This document shows positions 7,233-16,045 of a stretch of 64,000 bases of DNA, piece after piece. The stretch is from Paraflavitalea sp. CAU 1676 (GTDB lineage Bacteria; Bacteroidota; Bacteroidia; Chitinophagales; Chitinophagaceae). The notes beneath the pieces are model-generated. The model saw nothing but the letters and a program-made list of their open reading frames with translations, ran no database searches and was not told where the DNA came from. The first letter of the stretch is position 1. Each line of letters opens with the position of its first letter. The stretch is from positions 789,035 through 853,034 of the forward strand of contig NZ_JARHUJ010000004.1 of assembly GCF_029223285.1 (NCBI RefSeq), written 5' to 3'. The translations under genes and the position numbers were made by a program.

Positions 7233-9122
7233 ATGCATTACGTTTCTGTAGAGGGACTTTCCAAGTCGTACGGGGTAAAACCACTTTTCGAGAACATCTC
7301 ATTCCATGTAGAAGAAGGCGATAAAATAGCGCTGGTAGCCAGGAACGGCTCTGGTAAATCGACCCTGCTTAAGATCCTCGCCGGTACCGAAACCGCCGAA
7401 GACGGTAAAGTTTGGGTCAACAAAGAGGTTACCGTAGCCCTTTTCGATCAGGAACCTACCTTCCAGGAACACCTTTCTGTGCTCGACAATATCTTCCACC
7501 ACAACCACCCGGTAATTAACGCAATTAAAGCTTATGAAGCCGTGAATGAGGATGGAACGCCCGAACAGGTGAGTGATGCGATCGTAAAGATGGATGAACT
7601 GGGTGCCTGGGATTTCGATGCCAAGGTGAAGCAGATCCTCGGCAAGCTCAATATCCACCACCTCAACCAGCCCACCGGCACGCTTTCGGGCGGCCAGCGC
7701 AAACGCGTGGCCCTCGCCAAAACCCTCATCGATATCGGGTTCGAGCACAAGCACGTATTGCTCATCATGGATGAGCCCACCAACCACCTCGATGTAGAGA
7801 TGGTAGAGTGGCTCGAATACTACCTCAACCAGCAACACGTAACCCTGCTGCTCGTTACCCACGACCGCTACTTCCTCGACAATGTATGCGAAGAGATCTG
7901 GGAAATGGACCGCAGCAGCCTCGTCGTGTACAAAGGCGATTACGAGAATTACCTCGAGAAAAAGGCCGCCCGCATGGAAAGCGAAGCAGCTACCATCGAT
8001 AAAGCCCGCAATACCTACCGCCGCGAACTGGAATGGATGCGCAAGCAACCCAAAGCGCGTACCACCAAATCCAAGAGCCGGCAGGATGCTTTTTATGTAG
8101 TGGAGTCCAAAGCCAAACAACGCATCGAAGACCAGAAACTCCAGCTCGATGTAAAAATGAGCCGCCTCGGCGGTAAGATCATCGAGTTGAAGAAAGTGTA
8201 CAAGAGTTTTGGAGAGAAGACCATCATGAAGGGCTTCGACTACACCTTCAAAAAAGGCGAAAGGGTAGGGGTTGTAGGAAAGAATGGCGTAGGGAAATCC
8301 ACCTTTATTAATATACTCCAGGGCATCGACCAGCCGGATAGTGGCAAGATCAACATTGGCGACACCGTCATCTTCGGCAACTATTCGCAGCAGGGCCTAC
8401 ACATCAAAGAAGATGTCCGGGTCATTGAATACGTCAAGAATATTGCAGAAAGTTTCCCCCTCGCCAGCGGCGGATCGCTCAGTGCGGCCCAGTTCCTCGA
8501 ACTGTTCCTGTTCCCGGCCGAGCAGCAATACACGTATATATCAAAGTTGAGCGGGGGCGAAAAACGCCGCCTGCACTTGTTGTCGATATTGTTCCGCAAC
8601 CCCAACTTCCTGGTGCTCGATGAGCCTACCAACGACCTCGACCTGCAAACGCTGGCGGTGTTGGAGAACTTCCTCAACGATTTCCAGGGATGTCTGCTCA
8701 TCGTATCGCACGACCGCTATTTCATGGATCGCCTCGTCGACCACCTCTTCGTGTTTGAAGGCGATGGCGTTATCAGCGATTTCCCCGGCAACTATTCGCA
8801 ATACCGCATAGCCGAAAAGGAAAAGGAAGAAAAGACACAATCAGCCAGGCAGGAAGCTAAAAGCCCGGCCGCAGCAGAGCAGGCTTCCAGCAAGCCCGTG
8901 GAAAAAAAGAAGTTCTCCTTCAAGGAAAAACGTGAGTTTGAAACGCTGCAACAGGAGATCGCCAGCCTCGAAAAGGAAAAGGTGGAGGTGAACGAGAAGC
9001 TCAACAGCGGCAGTCTACCCTTCGAAGAACTGCAAAAACTCGCCAACCGCATCGGTGAGATCACCGCCCTGCTCGATGAAAAAGAGCTGCGTTGGCTTGA
9101 ACTCAGTGAGATAGAGGGCTAA
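7233..9122 (+). CDS. ABC-F family ATP-binding protein (Uup-like)
   Basis: The 629-residue soluble protein has two ABC domains. The first has Walker A ARNGSGKS, signature LSGGQRKR and Walker B IMDEPTNHLD. The second has GKNGVGKS, LSGGEKRR and LVLDEPTNDLD. A charged linker at about 240-300 and a C-terminal coiled-coil extension (about 545-629, rich in Glu/Lys) match Uup/ABCF proteins, which act on ribosomes or, for Uup, on DNA and ribosome assembly. There is no membrane domain, so it is not a transporter. It is followed by a strong terminator. Confidence 0.94.
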   Translation: MHYVSVEGLSKSYGVKPLFENISFHVEEGDKIALVARNGSGKSTLLKILAGTETAEDGKVWVNKEVTVALFDQEPTFQEHLSVLDNIFHHNHPVINAIKAYEAVNEDGTPEQVSDAIVKMDELGAWDFDAKVKQILGKLNIHHLNQPTGTLSGGQRKRVALAKTLIDIGFEHKHVLLIMDEPTNHLDVEMVEWLEYYLNQQHVTLLLVTHDRYFLDNVCEEIWEMDRSSLVVYKGDYENYLEKKAARMESEAATIDKARNTYRRELEWMRKQPKARTTKSKSRQDAFYVVESKAKQRIEDQKLQLDVKMSRLGGKIIELKKVYKSFGEKTIMKGFDYTFKKGERVGVVGKNGVGKSTFINILQGIDQPDSGKINIGDTVIFGNYSQQGLHIKEDVRVIEYVKNIAESFPLASGGSLSAAQFLELFLFPAEQQYTYISKLSGGEKRRLHLLSILFRNPNFLVLDEPTNDLDLQTLAVLENFLNDFQGCLLIVSHDRYFMDRLVDHLFVFEGDGVISDFPGNYSQYRIAEKEKEEKTQSARQEAKSPAAAEQASSKPVEKKKFSFKEKREFETLQQEIASLEKEKVEVNEKLNSGSLPFEELQKLANRIGEITALLDEKELRWLELSEIEG

Positions 9123-9137
9123 AGTCCTCCCGCCTAT

Positions 9138-9176
9138 AAAAAGAACGCACGCCGGCCACCGGCGTGCGTTCTTTTT
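9138..9176. terminator. strong Rho-independent terminator
   Basis: An 18-bp perfect stem (left arm 9138-9155, right arm 9159-9176) closes on CCA, with A-tract and T-tract at its base, so it could work on both strands. It follows the ABC-F stop by 15 bp. Confidence 0.92.
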
Positions 9177-9210
9177 CCACCAATGGCAAATAAATCCATG
9201 TCGCTTGCCT

Positions 9211-9218
9211 TACATTTG
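9211..9218 (+). promoter_or_regulatory. candidate -7 promoter box of the M28 peptidase gene
   Basis: TACATTTG fits TAnnTTTG and lies 30 bp before the ATG at 9248. A matching -33 element is not obvious. Confidence 0.45.
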
Positions 9219-9247
9219 ACCTCCTAAAACAAAAAACATACATTTTA

Positions 9248-10777
9248 ATGAGAAAACTATGCCTGGCAATGGCTTTGGCGGCACCACTGGGAATGATGGC
9301 CCAGAAGATCGCCAACCCTGTTCCCTACGCCAACAGCATCTCGGCTGAGGAGCTGAAAAAGCACCTGTACATTGTTGCAGGGCCCGAAATGGAAGGCCGC
9401 GAAACCGCTACCGAAGGTCAGCGCAAAGCTGCCGCTTACATTGAGAACTATTTTAAACAACTTGGCCTCGCACCCGGCTACAACGGCGCCTGGCAGCAGC
9501 CCTATCCCGTTTACCAGGATTCATTGGTAAGCGCATCCATCGAGATCAACGGAAAGAAATTCCAGCCCTTTACTGATTTCTATGCCAACCTCTCCAGCTC
9601 CAACAGCTCTTCCTTCATGACAAGTGAAGTAGTGTTTGTAGGATATGGCATAAGCGATTCTACCCGCAACGATTACAAAGGCATCGATGCAAGAGGTAAA
9701 GTTGTATTGGTGCTCGCCGGCACACCACCCTCAACACAAGCCGCCGGCGCGCCCCGCCGTGGTTTCGGTATGTCGCCCATCATGGAGGCCGCTTCAAAGA
9801 ATGGCGCCATCGCAGTATTGCAGGTACAGGTAGGCTTCCCCCGCCGCAATGCCTCCAACCGTGGTAGCCAGTACATCAGCGGATTCCGCAAAACCATCTA
9901 TCCCAACCTGTATGGCATCTCCGACCAGGTGGCCGAAGCCATCATGGGCGCCGACTACGCCACTGCGAAAGACGCCATGAAAGCCGGTAACCCACAGGCG
10001 AAGACTTATGCAGCCAACATAGCTGTTGAATTCAATAAAGCAGTAACCAAACTCGAAAGCTCTAATGTGATCGGGTTCCTCGAAGGCTCTGATAAGAAAG
10101 ATGAGTACGTGTTCCTTACTGCCCACTACGACCACATCGGCAAAACAGCCGCTGGCGTCATCAACTTTGGAGCCGATGATGATGGATCCGGCACTGTGAG
10201 CATCCTCGAACTGGCTGAAGCATTTGTAAAAGCAAAAGCAGCCGGAAAAGGTCCCCGCCGTTCGATTGTATTCATGACCGTATCTGGTGAAGAAAAAGGA
10301 CTCTGGGGATCTGAATATTATTCAGATCATCCGGTGTACCCGCTCGATAAAACCACTGTCGATCTCAACATCGACATGATCGGCCGCATCGATCCCAAGC
10401 GCAAGATCGGCGACTCTACCAACTACATATTCGTAGTAGGCGATGATAAGCTCAGCTCCGATCTGCGCCCCATCAGCGAAGCGATGAACAAGAAATACAC
10501 GAAGATGGAACTGGATTACAAGTTCAACGAACCCAACGATCCTGAGCGCATTTACTACCGCAGCGACCACTTCAATTTCGCACGCAAAGGTGTACCCATC
10601 ATTTTCTATTTCAACGGAACCCATGCCGATTACCACCGCCCCACCGATACGCCCGATAAGATCAATTATGATCTGATGGCGAAACGTGCCAAGCTGGTGT
10701 TCTTCACTGCCTGGGAAATGGCCAACCGCAACGACATGTTGAAGAGAGATATTCCTTTAACCATGCCCGGCCGATAA
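9248..10777 (+). CDS. secreted M28-family zinc aminopeptidase with PA insert
   Basis: The 509-residue protein has an N-terminal signal peptide (MRKLCLAMALAAPLGMMAQ). A PA-like insert occupies about residues 100-240 (VGYGISDSTRNDYKGIDARGKVV). The M28 catalytic region follows, with the zinc ligands visible in TAHYDHIG (His near 294), GADDDGSG (Asp near 310), EEKG (Glu near 347), NIDMIGR and the final His in GTHADYH. Family members are periplasmic or outer-membrane-associated exopeptidases that release amino acids from peptides. It is monocistronic between two terminators. Confidence 0.93.
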   Translation: MRKLCLAMALAAPLGMMAQKIANPVPYANSISAEELKKHLYIVAGPEMEGRETATEGQRKAAAYIENYFKQLGLAPGYNGAWQQPYPVYQDSLVSASIEINGKKFQPFTDFYANLSSSNSSSFMTSEVVFVGYGISDSTRNDYKGIDARGKVVLVLAGTPPSTQAAGAPRRGFGMSPIMEAASKNGAIAVLQVQVGFPRRNASNRGSQYISGFRKTIYPNLYGISDQVAEAIMGADYATAKDAMKAGNPQAKTYAANIAVEFNKAVTKLESSNVIGFLEGSDKKDEYVFLTAHYDHIGKTAAGVINFGADDDGSGTVSILELAEAFVKAKAAGKGPRRSIVFMTVSGEEKGLWGSEYYSDHPVYPLDKTTVDLNIDMIGRIDPKRKIGDSTNYIFVVGDDKLSSDLRPISEAMNKKYTKMELDYKFNEPNDPERIYYRSDHFNFARKGVPIIFYFNGTHADYHRPTDTPDKINYDLMAKRAKLVFFTAWEMANRNDMLKRDIPLTMPGR

Positions 10778-10810
10778 GACAGCTCAACAAGGCAATTGCC
10801 TTACAATAGA

Positions 10811-10846
10811 ACGAGGGTGTATCGACCGATACACCCTCGTCATTTT
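10811..10846. terminator. Rho-independent terminator
   Basis: ACGAGGGTGTATCG and CGATACACCCTCGT form a perfect stem with a very small loop, followed by CATTTTCC. It lies between the convergent M28 and RlmK-like genes. Confidence 0.85.
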
Positions 10847-10847
10847 C

Positions 10848-11798
10848 CTACCCCTTCACAATCTTAAAACACTGCCGGTGCAGCTTGCCCTGGAAGTCGA
10901 AGGGCGTAGTAGCCTTGGTAATATCCTTAATGGAAGTTGATTGTATTTGCTCCGCGTCCAATATAAACTTCCGGTAATTGGTGCTGAAGTACAACACCCC
11001 GCCTTCACTCATAGCGCGCAAGGTTTTATTGATCAGTTCCACATGGTCGCGCTGGATATCGAGAAAGTCAAGCATTCGCTTGCTATTGCTGAACGTAGGC
11101 GGATCCATGATCACCAGGTCGAAAGCCCCTGGCTTCAAAGTATCGAGGTATTGCTTCACATCTGCATGCACATAATAATGCTTCTGCGGATCGTACAGCT
11201 TGTTGAGCTCCATATTGTCCTCGCCCCATTTCAAATAGGTTTTGGAGAGGTCTACCGAAGTAACGGAAGTTGCACCACCCGCCGCAGCATATACCGAAAA
11301 GGAAGCCGTATAACAGAAGAGGTTGAGCACCCGTTTGCCGGCACATCCCTCACGCACCATCCCGCGCGTAATGCGGTGGTCGAGGAACAGGCCCGTATCG
11401 AGGTAGTCAGACAAATTCACTTTGAAAGTGAGTCCCGCTTCCTTCGCTTCGAAGAAAGCTTCTTCCGTCGCTACCCGCTGGTACTGGCCCAGGCGGCCCG
11501 CTTTGCGCTGGCGTTGTTTGATGTAAACATTATCCGAGGGAAGCTCCAATATCTCACTGATCACCTGGATACAGTCTTCCAGCCACTGTTCATGTTCTTC
11601 TTCCGTCAACGAATGACGGCGTTTGTATTCGGCGAGGTAAATATTCTCTTCGTAGATCTCGATGCAGAAAGGAAACTCCGGCAGGTCATGGTCATACACC
11701 CGGTAACAGGTAATACCCTGGCGCCTGGCCTGCTTGCCAACATGCTTGTACACCTTGGTAAGCCGGTTCCTGAACATCTCAAATTTATCAGCTGACAT
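10848..11798 (-). CDS. class I SAM methyltransferase, RlmK-like (23S rRNA)
   Basis: The start ATG 11798 (MSADKFEMFRNRL) gives 316 residues; a longer frame to 11843 would run into the upstream gene. The N-terminal part (RLTKVYKHVGKQARRQGITCYRVYDHDLPEF) resembles the RlmK half of bifunctional RlmKL. The C-terminal Rossmann domain has VLNLFCYTASFSVYAA, VDLSKTYLKW and the motif-IV sequence DLVIMDPPTF. RlmK makes m7G in 23S rRNA; a stand-alone RlmK-like protein is inferred here. It overlaps the MFS gene by 11 bp (ATGTCAGCTGA), so the two form one operon. Confidence 0.88.
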   Translation of the reverse strand: MSADKFEMFRNRLTKVYKHVGKQARRQGITCYRVYDHDLPEFPFCIEIYEENIYLAEYKRRHSLTEEEHEQWLEDCIQVISEILELPSDNVYIKQRQRKAGRLGQYQRVATEEAFFEAKEAGLTFKVNLSDYLDTGLFLDHRITRGMVREGCAGKRVLNLFCYTASFSVYAAAGGATSVTSVDLSKTYLKWGEDNMELNKLYDPQKHYYVHADVKQYLDTLKPGAFDLVIMDPPTFSNSKRMLDFLDIQRDHVELINKTLRAMSEGGVLYFSTNYRKFILDAEQIQSTSIKDITKATTPFDFQGKLHRQCFKIVKG

Positions 11799-13014
11799 GC
11801 GCCAAAGATACTTCTCTCCGGTACATGATGCCAAAACCCACACAACTTAGCAGGCATACGCCACCCACCAGCCACCACAACATAGGCCATCCCGCATGGT
11901 CGGCCACCTGCGAACCGAGAAAAGGCCCCAGCGTTTGCGCCACCGACCAGGCAATGGTATAGAGACCTGCATACTGACCACGGTTGTGGTTGGCCGTGCG
12001 CGCAATCCAAAAGGAGTTCATGAACGGCATGGCCAGTATCTCGCCAAAAGTGATCAATACGATCATGCCGATAGCGAGCAGTGCATTCATGTGAAACACA
12101 TTCAGCATCAGGTACGACAGGCCGCAGAGTAACACACCGATCGTGATATAATACATCTTACTGCGTTTGCCTTCCAACTTGTAGACAAGCACCATCTCGA
12201 TCACGGTAATGATCAATCCGTTCAGGGCATTCAGCAACCCGATATATTGTTCCGAAAAGTGAAGTACATTTTTGTAGTAAGCCGTAAGGTTATTGAAGAT
12301 CTGGAAAAAGCAGGCCGCAAAGAGAATAGTAAGCACGATGAACCAGAGAAAAACCTTGTCCTTATACGCAGAATGGGCAGGGTCGGGCACCTCGCGGGTC
12401 GCGGGTGAATGCTTCTGCTGCACTTTCGAAGGCGGCAGCAAATACCACATCAGGAGAGCAGCCGCAATATTCGTACAACCATCCACCCAAAACAGCAGTT
12501 CATAGTCGTGGGCCGCAATGATGCCGCCAACGGCACTGCCCACAGCCCAACCCAGGTTAATGGCCAGGCGGTTGAGGGAGAAAGAACGCGTGCGGTTCTC
12601 CGCATTACTATAATAAGCGATCGCCGTGGAGTTTGCGGGCCTGAAAGATTCGTTCACCAAACTCAGCAAAAAGCTCAGGATACAAATACCGCTGAAGGAA
12701 TGCATCTGCCCAAGTACGATAAACAATAAGCCACCGCCAATCAAGGCCACCATCTGCACCCGGAAGAAACCGATCTTATCCGTAAGCCAACCGCCCAGGT
12801 AACCGCCAACCACCGCACCCAATCCAAATAACCCCATCACGATGCCCGCATCGCCGATGCTATAGCCCACTTCCGGACTGATGAGGTAAATGGTCATAAA
12901 GGGGAGCACCATAGTGCCGCTTCGGTTGATCAGCATGATCAACGAAAGCCACCAGGTATGGGCCGAGAGGCCACTATAGGCATTCTTATAGAGAGACAAG
13001 GTTCCGGCAAACAT
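11788..13014 (-). CDS. MFS transporter
   Basis: The 408-residue protein has about twelve hydrophobic segments in two halves. The loop between helices 2 and 3 has the MFS-type GGYLGGWLTDKIGFF signature (G-x-x-x-D-[RK]-x-G). A cytoplasmic central loop (PSKVQQKHSPATREVPD) divides the halves. It resembles the MDR/DHA-like efflux branch, but the substrate cannot be deduced. Its stop overlaps the start of the RlmK-like methyltransferase gene. Confidence 0.9.
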   Translation of the reverse strand: MFAGTLSLYKNAYSGLSAHTWWLSLIMLINRSGTMVLPFMTIYLISPEVGYSIGDAGIVMGLFGLGAVVGGYLGGWLTDKIGFFRVQMVALIGGGLLFIVLGQMHSFSGICILSFLLSLVNESFRPANSTAIAYYSNAENRTRSFSLNRLAINLGWAVGSAVGGIIAAHDYELLFWVDGCTNIAAALLMWYLLPPSKVQQKHSPATREVPDPAHSAYKDKVFLWFIVLTILFAACFFQIFNNLTAYYKNVLHFSEQYIGLLNALNGLIITVIEMVLVYKLEGKRSKMYYITIGVLLCGLSYLMLNVFHMNALLAIGMIVLITFGEILAMPFMNSFWIARTANHNRGQYAGLYTIAWSVAQTLGPFLGSQVADHAGWPMLWWLVGGVCLLSCVGFGIMYRREVSLAHVS

Positions 13015-13036
13015 GGCTATATCAGTGAGTAAGCAA

Positions 13037-13044
13037 CAAAAATA
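13037..13044 (-). promoter_or_regulatory. candidate -7 promoter box of the MFS-RlmK operon
   Basis: Read on the minus strand this is TATTTTTG, fitting TAnnTTTG, 23 bp upstream of the MFS start at 13014. Confidence 0.45.
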
Positions 13045-13061
13045 AGGATACCGGCCGGCTA

Positions 13062-13091
13062 AAAAAGAAACATCCCCTTGGAAGGGGATGT
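13062..13091 (-). terminator. Rho-independent terminator of the DUF4197 gene
   Basis: On the minus strand a 10-bp perfect stem (ACATCCCCTT / AAGGGGATGT) is followed by TTCTTTTTT. It lies 66 bp after the stop of the DUF4197 gene. Confidence 0.88.
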
Positions 13092-13156
13092 CATAAAGTG
13101 ATTATCGTGCGTATTTGTGCTTGAGGTAAGCAAAGGCCGGCAGCTATTGATGCCTA

Positions 13157-13885
13157 TTACGAACCGAAAACCTTCTTCAACGTTTCAGTTACGCGGGCCG
13201 CGGGATCCTTACGGATCTTCTGCTCTTCCTGGGCAACCTGGAAGAACATACCACCAAGGGCCTTTTCGGTCACATAACCCGATAGGTCGGGGTTTACCTT
13301 ATTGAAAGAAGTAGGCAGTTTATTGTAGGTCTCAAACACCGTTTTCCAATGGCGGGTAGCGCCTGTCTTTTCCAGTGCTCCTTCGATCACCGGGCGGAAG
13401 GCCGCCGTTAGTGCAGGTACCGTTTTACCGCGCAGGTAACCGGTAGCTGCCGTGTCACTGCCTTTCAAAATACCCAGCGCATCCTGGAAACTCATGGTCT
13501 TAACCGCATCGAGGAAGATGGGAGCGGCCGATTTGGAAGCATCTTCAGCAGCCCGGTTCATCGACAAAATGGCGTCATCCACCAGTTTGCCCATACCGGC
13601 CGCACGCAATGTTTTTTCCACTTTCTGGGCTTCGGGAGGCAACAACACCTTAATGGCAGCATTGGCAAAGAAGCCGTCCACCGCCGAGAGCTTATTGGCG
13701 CCATTGGTAGCACCTACGGACAGCGCTTCCTTCAGGCCGGCCACGATATCGTCGTTGCTGAGCGAACCGCCTTTGGCCTTATTCAATAAACCGCTGGCTT
13801 TCTTGAACAAACCACCACCACCGGTATCCTGGGCAAAGCCCGCTACCGAACTCAATAAAAACAAGGGGAGTATTACTTTTTTCAT
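13157..13885 (-). CDS. DUF4197 family secreted protein
   Basis: The 242-residue protein has a clear signal peptide (MKKVILPLFLLSSVAGFAQ). The DUF4197 body covers about residues 35-238, with the recognisable GLKEALSVGATNGANKL and TGYLRGKTVPALTAAFRPVIEGAL segments. The family is widespread in Gram-negative bacteria and its function is unknown; a periplasmic location follows from the signal peptide. It appears monocistronic with its own terminator. Confidence 0.92.
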   Translation of the reverse strand: MKKVILPLFLLSSVAGFAQDTGGGGLFKKASGLLNKAKGGSLSNDDIVAGLKEALSVGATNGANKLSAVDGFFANAAIKVLLPPEAQKVEKTLRAAGMGKLVDDAILSMNRAAEDASKSAAPIFLDAVKTMSFQDALGILKGSDTAATGYLRGKTVPALTAAFRPVIEGALEKTGATRHWKTVFETYNKLPTSFNKVNPDLSGYVTEKALGGMFFQVAQEEQKIRKDPAARVTETLKKVFGS

Positions 13886-13963
13886 AGCGACATTATTTCG
13901 CTAAAAGTAACGTCGGTTTCTATAAAAAGTTGTTAAGCACAGCCAGCAAAAAGCCATTAAATT

Positions 13964-14401
13964 CTATTTAATCCACTCGAAGTCTTCGGCGCGCGGCATG
14001 TTGTTAAAAACATGTAAAATCTGCTCTGGCGGGGCTGCCAGTTTACGCAACTGTGTATCGATCCAGGCGCCATCCACCGTGATCACGGCAGCGAGGATAT
14101 CGCCTTTTTTGTAGATATGATGGCGGATGCTCCAGCGCGATTGATCTTCCCGGGCTTTCGTCAGGTGCAGGTCGATCGTCACTTCATCACCCAGCCTGAT
14201 CTCTTTCTTGAACACACATTCCTCGCGAAACAGGATCGGGCCAAAATGAAACTGGGCCATCGAAGCTGCCGTAAGCCCATGCGCCTCCAGAAAAGCAATG
14301 CGGCAATAAGCCCCATAATCATAATACACCGAATGACGCAAATGGAAATTAGGATCGAGATCGGCCCAGCGCACCTCTACTGGTTTTACATAACTGCTCA
14401 T
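13964..14401 (-). CDS. hotdog-fold acyl-CoA thioesterase (4HBT type)
   Basis: The 145-residue cytoplasmic protein has the 4HBT-like segment VRWADLDPNFHLRHSVYYDYG, where Asp and the following Asn/His match the usual catalytic neighbourhood. A central helix and a beta sheet (FKKEIRLGDEVTIDLHL) complete a hotdog fold. Such proteins hydrolyse acyl-CoA thioesters; the acyl chain is unknown. It diverges from a small secreted-protein gene across 83 bp that holds a 9-bp inverted repeat. Confidence 0.85.
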   Translation of the reverse strand: MSSYVKPVEVRWADLDPNFHLRHSVYYDYGAYCRIAFLEAHGLTAASMAQFHFGPILFREECVFKKEIRLGDEVTIDLHLTKAREDQSRWSIRHHIYKKGDILAAVITVDGAWIDTQLRKLAAPPEQILHVFNNMPRAEDFEWIK

Positions 14402-14426
14402 ATACGATAATTAAAAAGCTATGACT

Positions 14427-14461
14427 AAAATTAGCCTTTACCGCAATTATTAGCTAATTTT
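14427..14461. promoter_or_regulatory. inverted repeat in a divergent promoter region
   Basis: AAAATTAGC (14427-14435) and GCTAATTTT (14453-14461) are perfect inverted copies separated by 17 bp. They lie between the divergent thioesterase and small-protein genes and may be an operator. Confidence 0.4.
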
Positions 14462-14484
14462 CGGATAGAATATACCGCATCTGC

Positions 14485-14808
14485 ATGCGAAAATTCATCG
14501 CCACGATATGCCTTATCACTTTTATCACCCTTCAATACGGGAAGGTGATCAGCTATTGGCATTGTCGCATCGTGGCTGCTACCGCCCATTGCGATTGCGA
14601 ACAAAAGATGGTGAGCCACGCAGAAGAAGACCATCCCGGCGCTCCGCTCGTGATTGCCAAAGAGAAGGCGGAAGAGGTTTATTTCTCCTGCACCTTTCAC
14701 GCCCAGCAACCCATAACGGTCAATACCGACAATACCGCGCAAAGTCTCTATCAACCCATGATCTCCTCCGATCATACCATCCCGGTATTCCAGCCTCCCC
14801 AGTCCTGA
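14485..14808 (+). CDS. small secreted or membrane protein with Cys/His motifs, unknown function
   Basis: This 107-residue protein has an N-terminal hydrophobic stretch (IATICLITFITLQYG), then SYWHCRIV and HCDCEQK. It resembles from memory small Bacteroidota proteins often found near metal-efflux or TonB genes, but none of those genes is adjacent here. The Cys/His pattern could bind metal; this is inference. The next gene begins 118 bp downstream on the same strand. Confidence 0.65.
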   Translation: MRKFIATICLITFITLQYGKVISYWHCRIVAATAHCDCEQKMVSHAEEDHPGAPLVIAKEKAEEVYFSCTFHAQQPITVNTDNTAQSLYQPMISSDHTIPVFQPPQS

Positions 14809-14860
14809 TCCTTTACACCACCAGCAATTACTATTAACTGAAGAACGCTCGTCAAGATGC

Positions 14861-14893
14861 ATCCGCATGCGCTTGTGCGCAGGTGCATGCGGC
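14861..14893. repeat. hairpin between small-protein gene and thioredoxin-like gene
   Basis: CCGCATGC and GCATGCGG are perfect inverted copies with an inner GCGC pairing in the loop. It has no T tract and lies about 35 bp before the next start codon, so it may affect expression of that gene. Confidence 0.35.
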
Positions 14894-14925
14894 ATGGCAG
14901 GGCGTATACACATAAACTTACAATC

Positions 14926-15870
14926 ATGAAACTTTCTATCATGGCGGTTATTGCAATCGCCTTCATTACCTATACAACAGCTTGTCAGCGCAAAGCTGCG
15001 GCGCAAACTACCGGCAACGCAACCAGCAATACGTCACCAACACTGGCCAACCTCGAATACAAAGATGCCAATGGGAACCTTAATTTGCTAGGCGCTACCA
15101 GCCGTGATAGGTTGGCGCAGGCGCCTTTCGATACCTGGTTCAATAAAACCTACGCCGATTATACCATCGACAGTGCCACAGCCAACAAATTGAAACCACT
15201 GCTGAAGAACAAACAGTTCGTCATATTCATGGGTACCTGGTGTGGCGATAGCCGCCGCGAAGTACCCCGCATGTACAAACTGCTCGACTATTGTGGCGTA
15301 AAACCCGCACAGATCAAACTGGTCAATGTCAATAACCACGACTCGGCCTATAAACAAAGTCCGGCCCATGAAGAACGCGGCCTCTATATCTTCCGCGTGC
15401 CCGATCTCCTGGTCTTCGATCGCGACAAAGAAGTAGGCCGCATTGTGGAGGCACCCTTGACTACTCTCGAAAAAGACCTGCTCGCTATCACAGAAGGGAA
15501 AAATTATTCACCGAAATATCCCGGTACCGCCTACCTGATCAACCAGTTTCAAACGCCCGGCTGGATGTCGACGCCCGCTGCGCATGAACAGGTGGCCGAG
15601 CAGTTACGGCCCCTGATCGGCCAGTGGGGTGAGCTCGCTTCCTTTGGCCGTGTCATGCTCATCGCCGGCGAAACCGACCGTGCCATCGATGCCATGCGCA
15701 TCAACACGATACTGTACCCCGCAGAAGCTGGCGCCTGGCAATACCTGGCCACCGCTTATGTGAAAAAAGCGAATAAGCCGGCCGCAAAAGACTGCTGTCA
15801 GAAGGTATTGCAGCTGCAGCCCGGTAACCAGCAGGCCATAGCCCTGCTCGACCAGCTCAACCGGGAATAA
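14926..15870 (+). CDS. thioredoxin-fold lipoprotein with C-terminal TPR
   Basis: The start ATG 14926 gives 314 residues (an upstream in-frame start at 14857 would precede the signal sequence). The N-terminus has a hydrophobic stretch ending TTAC, a likely lipobox. A thioredoxin-like domain at about 70-190 carries MGTWCGDSRREVPRM; the second Cys of a CxxC is absent (WCGDS), so reductase activity is uncertain. The last 80 residues have a TPR-like helix pair (WQYLATAYVKKANKPAAKDC...). A periplasmic membrane-bound role is inferred. Confidence 0.85.
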   Translation: MKLSIMAVIAIAFITYTTACQRKAAAQTTGNATSNTSPTLANLEYKDANGNLNLLGATSRDRLAQAPFDTWFNKTYADYTIDSATANKLKPLLKNKQFVIFMGTWCGDSRREVPRMYKLLDYCGVKPAQIKLVNVNNHDSAYKQSPAHEERGLYIFRVPDLLVFDRDKEVGRIVEAPLTTLEKDLLAITEGKNYSPKYPGTAYLINQFQTPGWMSTPAAHEQVAEQLRPLIGQWGELASFGRVMLIAGETDRAIDAMRINTILYPAEAGAWQYLATAYVKKANKPAAKDCCQKVLQLQPGNQQAIALLDQLNRE

Positions 15871-15965
15871 GTGTTAAAATTAGCCGTATGATACCGGATA
15901 GATAGAGGCGTGCCTGAAAGGGAACGCCGTAGAGCAACTTGCCCAATCGGTTGGTATTGATCGTT

Positions 15966-15991
15966 AAATGGTGGTCGCACGACCACCATTT
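15966..15991. terminator. terminator hairpin
   Basis: AAATGGTGGTCG pairs perfectly with CGACCACCATTT around a minimal loop and is followed by TCATT. It lies downstream of the thioredoxin-like gene. Confidence 0.75.
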
Positions 15992-15993
15992 TC

Positions 15994-16026
15994 ATTGGAA
16001 TATTCTGGCAGGTTTTACTACATTTG
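15994..16026 (+). promoter_or_regulatory. Bacteroidota promoter of the FKBP gene
   Basis: TACATTTG at 16019-16026 fits the -7 consensus TAnnTTTG, and ATTG at 15994-15997 stands 21 bp upstream as a partial -33 element. The ATG follows at 16046. Confidence 0.5.
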
Positions 16027-16045
16027 AGCCCTTAAAAACATCTGA

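Noticed and set aside
9138..9176. Mobile-element inverted repeat
   Set aside because: The perfect 18-bp stem has a 3-nt loop and A/T tracts at its base right after a stop codon, which is a terminator.
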